NCBI GenBank assembly: GCA_036502405.1
Contig: DASXYP010000029.1
Span: 1-33,268, forward strand
Length of the DNA: 33,268 nucleotides
Source of the DNA: Chersky-806 sp036502405
Lineage (GTDB): Bacteria; Actinomycetota; Acidimicrobiia; IMCC26256; JAENVU01
Direction: 5' to 3'
The translations under genes were made by a program, and so were the position numbers. Shown one piece after another: positions 22,571 through 28,932 of this stretch; positions within the stretch are counted from its first letter, which is position 1, and the number at the start of each line of letters is the position of its first letter. The notes beneath the pieces are model-generated. The model had not been told where the DNA came from. It worked only from the letters and a program-made list of their open reading frames with translations, and did not search any database.

Positions 22571-23707
22571 TCACGGCGCCCGCAGCGCGCGAAGCGAGCC
22601 GACGATACCCGGCAGCGCACCGAGCAGCTTCGTGACGTCGCCCTCGGTGGACGACCAGCCGACGCTCACGCGCATGGAGCGGTCCGCGTCGGCTCCCATC
22701 GCCTCGAGGACGGGGGACGGTTCGAGGGCCTCGCTCGAGCACGCGGAGCCGGAGTGCACTGCGATCCCGTGCTGGTCGAGCGCGAGCAGGATCGGCTCCG
22801 CCTCGACACCTTCGATGCCCAGGCAGACCAGGTGCGGGACCCGGAGCTCGGGGTCGCCGTACTGCACGGTGCCGGGGACCGCGGTGAGCGCGCCGCGCGC
22901 GACCTCCTCGGTGAGGCGGCGCGCGGCGCGCGCCTCGGTGCAGAGCCGGTCGTCGCCGGTCAGCTCGGCTGCAGCCGCGCCGAACCCCACGATCGCCGGC
23001 ACGTTCTCGAGCCCGCCGCGCCGCTCGCGCTCCTGGGCGCCGCCGATGATCAGCGGCGGGATGCGGAGCCCGCGCCGTACGAGCAGCGCGCCCACGCCCT
23101 TCGGGCCGCCGAGCTTGTGGGCCGAGACGCTGACGAGGTCCGCGCCGAGCGCGGCGAAGTCGAGCGGGACGTGGCCGGCCGCGGTGCACGCGTCGACGTG
23201 GACGAGCAGCCCGCGTTCGCGCGCGTGCTCGCAGACCGCCGCCGCCGGCTGGACCGTCCCGACCTCGTGGTTCGCGAGCTGGACCGAGACGAGGACGGTG
23301 TCGTCGTCGATCGCGGCGGCGATCTCGTCGGGGTCGAACCGGCCGACGCCGTCGACGCCGACGATCGTGAGCGTCCCCGGCTCGCGCCGGCATGCGTCGA
23401 GCACGCTCGAGTGCTCGACCGCGGTCGTGATGATCCCGCCCCCGAGGCCGGCCCGTCGTGCGCCACCCCAGATCGCGTGGTTGACCGCCTCGGTGCCGCT
23501 CGAGGTGAAGACGACCTCGCGCGGGCGCGCACCGAGCAGCGCGGCGACGTGCTCGCGGGCGTCCTCCACCGCGACGCGCGTGACGCGACCCTCCGCGTGA
23601 AGGCGGGCGGGGTCACCCGCGTGCTCGGCGAGGAACGGGAGCATCGCCTCGAGCGCGGCCGGGCGGAGTGGCGTCGACGACGCGTGGTCGAGGTACGCGC
23701 GGGTCAC
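22571..23707 (-). CDS. Cysteine desulfurase (NifS/IscS family)
   Basis: A 378-residue PLP enzyme that takes sulfur from cysteine as a persulfide. PLP-binding Lys198 is in SVSAHKLGGPKG, stacking His99 in AVEHSSV, and the persulfide-forming Cys323 in SGSACSSEALEPS. The SGSACSS loop and order of motifs fit the NifS/IscS class rather than SufS. The start GTG at 23707 lies 5 nt after the regulator stop, and the DUF169 gene follows after 28 nt. There is no neighbouring IscU/SufU scaffold or MnmA, so the sulfur acceptor is unclear; the regulator suggests Fe-S assembly. Confidence 0.93.
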   Translation of the reverse strand: MTRAYLDHASSTPLRPAALEAMLPFLAEHAGDPARLHAEGRVTRVAVEDAREHVAALLGARPREVVFTSSGTEAVNHAIWGGARRAGLGGGIITTAVEHSSVLDACRREPGTLTIVGVDGVGRFDPDEIAAAIDDDTVLVSVQLANHEVGTVQPAAAVCEHARERGLLVHVDACTAAGHVPLDFAALGADLVSVSAHKLGGPKGVGALLVRRGLRIPPLIIGGAQERERRGGLENVPAIVGFGAAAAELTGDDRLCTEARAARRLTEEVARGALTAVPGTVQYGDPELRVPHLVCLGIEGVEAEPILLALDQHGIAVHSGSACSSEALEPSPVLEAMGADADRSMRVSVGWSSTEGDVTKLLGALPGIVGSLRALRAP

Positions 23708-23712
23708 GAGGC

Positions 23713-24432
23713 TCAGACGCGGGTGACGCAGTGGGCGTCGCCGTCGGGGCGCGTCGCTTCGAAGATCGGCTGGGTGTCGCCGTAGAGGCCCGACATCAGC
23801 CCACGGATGAGCCCGCGGTCCACCGCGCACACGACGTGCGGGTACGCCTGCGCGGCCGCACCGAACGGGCACTGCTCCGAGACGATCGTCAGCGACGCGC
23901 CGCTCGCCTCCGCGTGCGCAGAGAAGCCGTGGGCGGTGAGTGCCTCGGCGACGGTCGCGAGCGCGGCCTTCACCGACCGGTGACCTTCGCTCGGCGCCAT
24001 GCGCGCCGCGAGGGTGCGGCCGTAGTCGAACCCCACCTCTTCGGCCATGGCCTCGGCCTGGTCCGGCGGCAGCACGTCGAGTGCGCGGGCGAGGAGGTTG
24101 GCGAGGAGGTCGTCACGGCGCGGTGGGAAGACGAGCTCGGTGTCCTGCTCGGCGACGCGGTACCGCTTCGACGGGCGGCCCGCGGCGCGCGCGCCGTCCG
24201 CCCGGTGCACGTCGACGACCACGTACCCGCCGGCCGAGAGCTTCTCGAGGTGGTGGCGGGCGACGTTGGGATGGAGGTCGAATCGCTCGGCGATCTCCGC
24301 GGCGGTGACGCCGTCCGAGGCCTCGCGGATCACCAGGTAGATGTCCCGCCGGGTCGGATCGCCGAAGGCGCTCGTGACCGCGCTGACCGCAGCGCTGAAG
24401 TCGTCGGCGTCGAGCGCGGGTTCTGCGGGCAT
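23713..24432 (-). CDS. SufR-like Fe-S sensing transcriptional regulator
   Basis: A 239-residue regulator. An ArsR/DeoR-like winged helix occupies 18-95: PTRRDIYLVIREA, then the recognition helix in LHPNVARHHLEKL, then AGRPSKRYR. The C-terminal domain has three cysteines in SufR-like positions: Cys188 in SEQCPFG, Cys202 in HVVCAVD and Cys235 in DAHCVTRV. SufR proteins bind a [4Fe-4S] cluster and repress Fe-S assembly genes when cluster supply is adequate. It is the first gene of the operon with cysteine desulfurase and DUF169, so autoregulation is expected. The ATG is 8 nt behind a TAGAAT box that abuts an inverted repeat. Confidence 0.85.
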   Translation of the reverse strand: MPAEPALDADDFSAAVSAVTSAFGDPTRRDIYLVIREASDGVTAAEIAERFDLHPNVARHHLEKLSAGGYVVVDVHRADGARAAGRPSKRYRVAEQDTELVFPPRRDDLLANLLARALDVLPPDQAEAMAEEVGFDYGRTLAARMAPSEGHRSVKAALATVAEALTAHGFSAHAEASGASLTIVSEQCPFGAAAQAYPHVVCAVDRGLIRGLMSGLYGDTQPIFEATRPDGDAHCVTRV

Positions 24433-24440
24433 GGTCCGGT

Positions 24441-24459
24441 ATTCTACCTACGTCCGTAG
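24441..24459 (-). promoter_or_regulatory. Promoter and probable operator of the SufR-like operon
   Basis: On the minus strand, TAGAAT (24446-24441) ends 8 nt before the ATG at 24432. Immediately upstream, CTACG-GA-CGTAG (24459-24448) is a perfect 5+2+5 inverted repeat lying between the -10 and -35 positions. This is a natural place for autoregulation by the encoded regulator. The repeat does not obviously match published SufR sites, so the binder is inferred. Confidence 0.5.
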
Positions 24460-24511
24460 TGGAAATCCTCCAGGGCCGGCGGGACCGGCCCGGTGGGACC
24501 CAGGAGCGCCG

Positions 24512-25318
24512 ATGCCCGGAGACAACCCGTTCTCGAACGCGGCGACCCGCGTGCTGGCGATCGCCTCCGGCAAGGGGGGCGTGGGCAAGTCGTCGGTGAC
24601 GACGAACCTCGCCATCGCGCTCGCCCAGCGGGGCAAGGACGTCGCGGCGCTCGACGCCGACGTCTGGGGCTTCTCGATGCCCCGGATGCTCGGGATCGCG
24701 GCTCCGCCCGAGCTCGACGAGGACAAGGCGATCATCCCGCCCGAATCGCACGGGGTCCGGCTGATCTCGATGGGCTTCTTCGTCCCGGAGAACCAGGCGG
24801 TGATCTGGCGGGGCCCGATGCTGCACAAGGCGCTCGAGCAGTTCATCACCGACGTGCGCTGGGGCGAGCCCGACTACCTGCTGATCGACATGCCCCCCGG
24901 CACCGGGGACGTGTCGATCTCGATGTCGCAGTTCCTGCCCCGGGCCGAGGTCATCGTCGTGACGACGCCGCAGATCGCAGCACAGTCCGTCGCGCAGCGG
25001 GCCGCCGCCATGTCCGAGAAGGTGGAGCTCGACCTCATCGGCGTGATCGAGAACATGAGCTGGTTCCGGGGCGACGACGGCACCGCGTACGAGATCTTCG
25101 GCTCCGGCGGCGGCCAGGAGCTGGCCGACCACCTCGGGGTCCCGCTGCTCGGCCAGGTGCCGCTCGTCACCGCGCTCCGCAAGGGCGGAGACATCGGGGC
25201 GCCGATCGTCGTGACCGAGCCCGAGTCCGAGGCGGCCGGGGTCTTCCGCGCCATCGCCGAGCAGGTCGAGGACATCACGCCCCGCAAGATCTACAAGAAG
25301 GAGCTGCGCCTCACCTGA
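24512..25318 (+). CDS. Mrp/ApbC-type P-loop ATPase
   Basis: A 268-residue Mrp/NBP35-family ATPase, proposed to carry or transfer Fe-S clusters. The deviant Walker A is GKGGVGKS (20-27), the switch region PDYLLIDMPPGTGDVSIS, and the family stretch VIVVTTPQIAAQSVAQRA. Two features differ from textbook Mrp. The N-terminal MIP18-like domain is absent. The Cys-x-x-Cys normally after ENMS(Y/W)F is replaced by RGDDGTAYEIFG, so a bridging cluster cannot form there. I believe related actinobacterial Mrp proteins share this loss. ATG 24512 has AGGAG upstream; a longer in-frame reading to 24341 overlaps the regulator gene. It is divergent from the SufR-like operon by 79 nt. Confidence 0.9.
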   Translation: MPGDNPFSNAATRVLAIASGKGGVGKSSVTTNLAIALAQRGKDVAALDADVWGFSMPRMLGIAAPPELDEDKAIIPPESHGVRLISMGFFVPENQAVIWRGPMLHKALEQFITDVRWGEPDYLLIDMPPGTGDVSISMSQFLPRAEVIVVTTPQIAAQSVAQRAAAMSEKVELDLIGVIENMSWFRGDDGTAYEIFGSGGGQELADHLGVPLLGQVPLVTALRKGGDIGAPIVVTEPESEAAGVFRAIAEQVEDITPRKIYKKELRLT

Positions 25319-25402
25319 GGCGTCGACGGACGCAGCCCGAGGCCGGACGCCCCCGCCGCCCCGGGTACGATGCGCTACCCGCGACCCGAAGGAACCGCAC
25401 GC

Positions 25403-25630
25403 ATGGAAGTCAGGATCGGCGTCGTCTACTCGCCCAAGGAGCTGACGGTCGAGATCGACAGCTCGCCCGAGCAGATCGTGGCCCACGTCGAGAAGGCGCT
25501 GGCCGAGTCCGCGCACATGCTCTGGATGCACGACGACCGCGGCCGTCGGATCGGTGTCCCCCTCGACAAGATCGCGTACGTCGAGATCGCGCACGATGAC
25601 GACGCCCGCCGAGTGGGCTTCGGACGGTAG
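25403..25630 (+). CDS. DUF3107 small protein
   Basis: A 75-residue protein matching the actinobacterial DUF3107 family: MEVRIGVVYSPKELTVEID at the start and PLDKIAYVEIAHDDDARRVGFG at the end. The family is short, soluble and uncharacterised. I prefer the ATG at 25403, preceded by GAAGGAAC, over an in-frame ATG at 25370 that sits inside a TACGAT box. It lies between mrp and the paired Get3/ArsA-like ATPase genes, with 14 nt before the next start. Confidence 0.88.
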   Translation: MEVRIGVVYSPKELTVEIDSSPEQIVAHVEKALAESAHMLWMHDDRGRRIGVPLDKIAYVEIAHDDDARRVGFGR

Positions 25631-25644
25631 GGACACCCACTCCC

Positions 25645-26607
25645 GTGCCCTCGCCCGATCTCCTCGGGCGGCGCCTCCTCTTCTTCACCGGCAAGGGGGG
25701 CGTCGGGAAGAGCACGGTCACCGCGGCGATGGCACTGCTCGCCGCCGACCAGGGCAAGCGGGTCCTGGTCATCGAGGTCGACGCGAAGGGCAACATCACC
25801 GACCGGTTCGAGTCGCGGCCCGTCGACTTCACGCCCCGCGAGGTCTATCCGGGCGTCTTCGCCCTCTCGATGGACACCGAGGCGAGCCTGCGCGAATACC
25901 TCAAGCTCAACCTGCGGGTCCCGGTGGTCGGCCGCATCGGCCCGCTCGCGCGCGTCCTCGACTTCGTCGCCACCGCGGCACCGGGTGTGAAGGAGGTCCT
26001 CACGATCGGCAAGGTGTGCTGGGAGGTGCGCGAGGCGCTCGAGGGCCGCGCCGACTGGGATCTCGTCGTGGTCGACGCGGCCGCGACCGGTCACGTCATC
26101 TCGCAGCTCGGCGCGCCGGAGGCGATCCGTGAGCTCGTCGCCGTCGGTCCCGTGCGGTCCCAGACCGAGTGGATGACCGAGATCCTGGACGACGCCGCGC
26201 TGACCGCGTTGAACATCGTCGCCACGCCCGAGGAGATGCCGGTCGAGGAGACGATCGAGCTCGTGGGTCGGGCACGCGAGGAGCTCGACGTGGCGCTCGG
26301 CGCGGTGATCGTGAACCGGGTCCTGCCCGAGCTGTTCACCCATGCCGACGAGGAGGCCTACGAGGCGCTGCGGGAGCCGCCCGCGGCCGAGCTCCTGGGC
26401 GACCGGGCCGGCGCGGGCACGACCGCGGTGCTGAACGGCGCGCGCCTGGCGGTCTCGCTGCGGCGGACCCGGGCCGCGCACCTCACCCGGCTGCGCCAGG
26501 AGGTCGACCTGCCGCTGCTCTACGTCCCGTACCTCTTCTCGCGCACGCACGGCCTGCGGGAGACGCGGATGGTGGCCGAGGCGCTGAGCCAGGAGCTCGG
26601 GTTGTGA
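25645..26607 (+). CDS. Get3/ArsA-like ATPase, first of pair (BagA-like)
   Basis: A 320-residue P-loop ATPase of the ArsA/Get3 group. The deviant Walker A FTGKGGVGKST (15-24) has the intermonomer signature lysine. VLVIEVDAKGN follows as the A-loop-like region, and WDLVVVDAAATGH is the switch region. It lacks arsenite-binding cysteines and an arsenic operon. It resembles the first of the mycobacterial Get3-like pair Rv3679/Rv3680, described as BagA and BagB. The GTG start is 14 nt after the DUF3107 stop, and its own stop overlaps the second ATPase start (GTGA). Confidence 0.87.
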   Translation: MPSPDLLGRRLLFFTGKGGVGKSTVTAAMALLAADQGKRVLVIEVDAKGNITDRFESRPVDFTPREVYPGVFALSMDTEASLREYLKLNLRVPVVGRIGPLARVLDFVATAAPGVKEVLTIGKVCWEVREALEGRADWDLVVVDAAATGHVISQLGAPEAIRELVAVGPVRSQTEWMTEILDDAALTALNIVATPEEMPVEETIELVGRAREELDVALGAVIVNRVLPELFTHADEEAYEALREPPAAELLGDRAGAGTTAVLNGARLAVSLRRTRAAHLTRLRQEVDLPLLYVPYLFSRTHGLRETRMVAEALSQELGL

Positions 26608-27791
26608 GCTCGACCAGCCTGGAGTCACTGCTCGCGGCGAAGGAGATCGTCGTGTGCTGCGGCTCGGGTGGGGTCGGCAAGACGACCGTCGCGGCGTCGG
26701 CCGCGCTCGGTGCGGCGAGCCGGCTCGGCGGCAAGGTGCTCGTGCTCACGATCGACCCCGCCAAGCGCCTCGCCGACGCGCTCGGGCTCGAGGGGATCGG
26801 CAACGTCGAGAAGCGCGTGCCCGACGAGGCGTTCAAGGCCGCGGGGCTCGAGATCCGCGGTGAGCTCTGGGCCGCCATGCTCGACACCAAGCAGTCGTGG
26901 GACGCGCTGGTGCTGCGCCACGCGCCCGACGAGGAGACCGCCTACCGGATCCTCGACAACCGCATGTACGAGAACATCACCGCGCGCTTCGTGCAGAGCC
27001 ACGACTACATCGCGATGGAGCGGCTGTTCGAGATCCACGAGACCGGGCGCTTCGACCTGATCATTGTCGACACCCCGCCGACGAGGAACGCGCTCGACTT
27101 CCTCGACGCGCCCAAGCGCATGGCCGAGTTCTTCGGCGGCCGTCTGCTGCGCTGGCTCACGATGCCGTACCGAGTCGGCGGGAAGCGCGGCGCGCGCATG
27201 ATCAACGTCGCGAGCCGGCCGTTCTACCAGATGGCCGATCGGTTGCTCGGCAGCCAGTTCCTCCAGGACATCGCCGAGTTCTTCCTGAACTTCCAGTCGA
27301 TGTACGGCGGCTTCGTGGACCGCGCCAACGCGGTCGAGCGGCTGCTGCACGACCGCCGCACGACGTTCGCGGTGGTCACGACGCTGGAGTCCGCGCCGCT
27401 CCACGAAGCCGAGTTCTTCTGCGACCAGCTCATCCGCCGCGACTACCACCTGGGCGCGCTGATCCTGAACCGCACGCTGCCCCGATACCTGCTGTCGGCC
27501 GACGGTGACCATGCGGCCGAGACGTTCTGCGCGGATTCGGGACCGCTCGGTGCCGCGCTGGCCGAGACGGGCGCCCCCGCGCTCGCCGACCAGGCCCGCG
27601 ACGCGCGGGTGCTCACGACGATCGGCCGTTCGTTCCAGAACTTCGCGGTCGTGGCCAAGCGCGAGGCCGAGCTGCGGGCCGAGCTCTCGCGGGTGCCCGA
27701 GGTGCTCGCCGACGTGCCCGCGCTCGACTCCGACGTCGGCGACCTCGCGGGCCTGTCGCTGATCGCGGAGTCGCTCTTCCCGAAGTCCTGA
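26604..27791 (+). CDS. Get3/ArsA-like ATPase, second of pair (BagB-like)
   Basis: A 395-residue ArsA/Get3-like ATPase. Walker A reads CCGSGGVGKTT (18-28): the signature lysine present in the first copy is serine here (GSGGVGK instead of GKGGVGK), so its contribution to the dimer interface is altered. VLTIDPAKRLADALG and FDLIIVDTPPTRNALDFLDAP are typical family segments. A long helical middle region (about 190-260) could hold a hydrophobic substrate, as in Get3. Together the pair probably forms a heteromer. The GTG start overlaps the preceding stop by 4 nt. Confidence 0.88.
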   Translation: MSSTSLESLLAAKEIVVCCGSGGVGKTTVAASAALGAASRLGGKVLVLTIDPAKRLADALGLEGIGNVEKRVPDEAFKAAGLEIRGELWAAMLDTKQSWDALVLRHAPDEETAYRILDNRMYENITARFVQSHDYIAMERLFEIHETGRFDLIIVDTPPTRNALDFLDAPKRMAEFFGGRLLRWLTMPYRVGGKRGARMINVASRPFYQMADRLLGSQFLQDIAEFFLNFQSMYGGFVDRANAVERLLHDRRTTFAVVTTLESAPLHEAEFFCDQLIRRDYHLGALILNRTLPRYLLSADGDHAAETFCADSGPLGAALAETGAPALADQARDARVLTTIGRSFQNFAVVAKREAELRAELSRVPEVLADVPALDSDVGDLAGLSLIAESLFPKS

Positions 27792-27854
27792 CCTCGACCG
27801 ATACGAGCCGAGGCCGTCTCCTGTCGCGTTGCTGACGGATCGCGTCCGCGTGGT

Positions 27855-27872
27855 CACGCAACGCGTTGCGTG
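27855..27872. promoter_or_regulatory. Perfect 18-bp palindrome, probable operator
   Basis: CACGCAACGCGTTGCGTG reads the same on both strands. It covers the -35 to spacer interval of the TAGCCT -10 box at 27877-27882 that serves the next gene, the usual place for a repressor such as a TetR-type dimer. No regulator gene is adjacent. The rest of the 98-nt gap after the ATPase gene (27792-27889) shows nothing else. Confidence 0.65.
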
Positions 27873-27889
27873 GTCGTAGCCTTGTGGCC

Positions 27890-28288
27890 GTGGGCGAGCC
27901 GACGAGCTACCAGGGTGGCAGCGCGTTCCTGCGCTGGTGGCCGGCCGCAATGCTCGGGTTCGCCGCGGCGCTGTTCATGATCGCCGGCGTGCACCGCATC
28001 CAGTGGATCACCGCGTTCGTGGTCCTCGCGTTCGTCCACTCGCGCTGGATGCCGTGGCAGTTCACGATTCGCAAGGACGGGCTGGTGCTCGCGTTCCCGT
28101 TCGGGCGCCACGTGTTCCTGCCCAAGGCGTCGCTGACGGTGCGCATCGAGACGGTGGGCGCGACCGCCCTTGTCGGGCGGCACCGCTGGTTCGGCTACCT
28201 GCTGATGGACCGCATCCTCTACGAGCCGGGCCGTTCGTCGCTGCTGCGCACCGCGTTCTCCGGGCTCGGCTACGACATGAAGTCCTAG
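27890..28288 (+). CDS. Small membrane protein of unknown function
   Basis: A 132-residue protein with two hydrophobic segments near the N-terminus (about 13-33 and 38-52), followed by a soluble region rich in beta-strand-like sequence (WQFTIRKDGLVLAFPFGRH). This layout recalls bacterial PH-like membrane proteins, but I do not recognise a family. The GTG at 27890 is 7 nt behind TAGCCT (27877-27882), supporting a leaderless start; GTG 27884 and TTG 27866 are in frame but fall on the promoter. An 18-bp palindrome overlaps the promoter, so expression is probably controlled. Confidence 0.72.
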   Translation: MGEPTSYQGGSAFLRWWPAAMLGFAAALFMIAGVHRIQWITAFVVLAFVHSRWMPWQFTIRKDGLVLAFPFGRHVFLPKASLTVRIETVGATALVGRHRWFGYLLMDRILYEPGRSSLLRTAFSGLGYDMKS

Positions 28289-28306
28289 GCGGACCACCCA
28301 CGCGCG

Positions 28307-28333
28307 CCGGCCGGCCCACGTGAGGCCGGCCGG
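28307..28333. terminator. Strong GC hairpin between convergent genes
   Basis: CCGGCCGGCC (28307-28316), a 7-nt loop CACGTGA, then GGCCGGCCGG (28324-28333): a perfect 10-bp stem. It lies between the convergent membrane-protein and YCII-like genes. With no T-run on either side it would be an actinobacterial-style bidirectional terminator. Confidence 0.65.
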
Positions 28334-28360
28334 AGCGGAGCGACGAGCGCGCGGCGTGCG

Positions 28361-28669
28361 TCACATCGGCAGTGCTTCGTACACCTCCACGGTGCCACCC
28401 GAGCCGAGCACCGGGCACCCTCCGGCGAGCTTGGCCGCAAGCTCGAGGCTGTCCGCCTCGAGGATCGAATAGCCGGTGAGCCCGGCCGACGCCTTGCCGG
28501 TCGATCCGTCGGACTGCACCGCGGTCGCGGGGCCGAACGGGTTGCCCCCGTCGACGACCGCCGAGCCGAGGCTCCCGAACCAGCTCATCCAGGCCTGCAT
28601 GGCCGCTTCCTGTGCCTCGGGCGTCTCGGCCATCTTGCCGCCCTTGTAGGCGAGCACGTACTTGCCCAT
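28361..28669 (-). CDS. YCII-related protein
   Basis: A 102-residue soluble protein resembling the YCII/DGPF (dimeric alpha-beta barrel) group: KYVLAYKGGKMAE at the start, WMSWFGSLGSAVVDGGNPFG in the middle and GGTVEVYEALPM at the end. Members include small enzymes and proteins fused to sigma factors; no sigma factor is present here. Function unknown. The ATG at 28669 has an AGGAGA ribosome site 9 nt upstream, so this gene is leadered. The 263-nt gap to the next start (28670-28932) shows no gene. Confidence 0.82.
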   Translation of the reverse strand: MGKYVLAYKGGKMAETPEAQEAAMQAWMSWFGSLGSAVVDGGNPFGPATAVQSDGSTGKASAGLTGYSILEADSLELAAKLAGGCPVLGSGGTVEVYEALPM

Positions 28670-28932
28670 GTGGGTTCTTCTCCTGTGGTCGCGCCGGTCG
28701 GACCGGCTGTGTGGCTGTGCACCGGGCGCCTTCGACGCCGTCGCCCCCACGACGAACGGCGGGCGGTGATTCGACATCGGCCCGGTGCGGCCGGCCGAGA
28801 GCAGAATCCCGTCAGGCGCCCGACCCGGCATCGCAACGTCCGCCGAGGGGCGCACTTGGGAGCATTTGGGTAGGGTCGCGCCCGCGATCCGGCTTTTCGG
28901 GCTTCCGGACGCATCGACAGGGAGGTTGGGCA

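Noticed and set aside
25645..27791. Arsenite pump ATPase (ArsA) annotation for the ATPase pair
   Set aside because: No metalloid-binding cysteines, no ArsB or ArsR gene nearby, and the tandem arrangement matches the Get3-like BagA/BagB pair better.
28670..28932. Possible small gene or RNA in the gap before the DUF11 gene
   Set aside because: Open frames here are short and shadow-like, and no hairpin or promoter pair stood out. Only the ribosome sites of the two flanking genes are clear.
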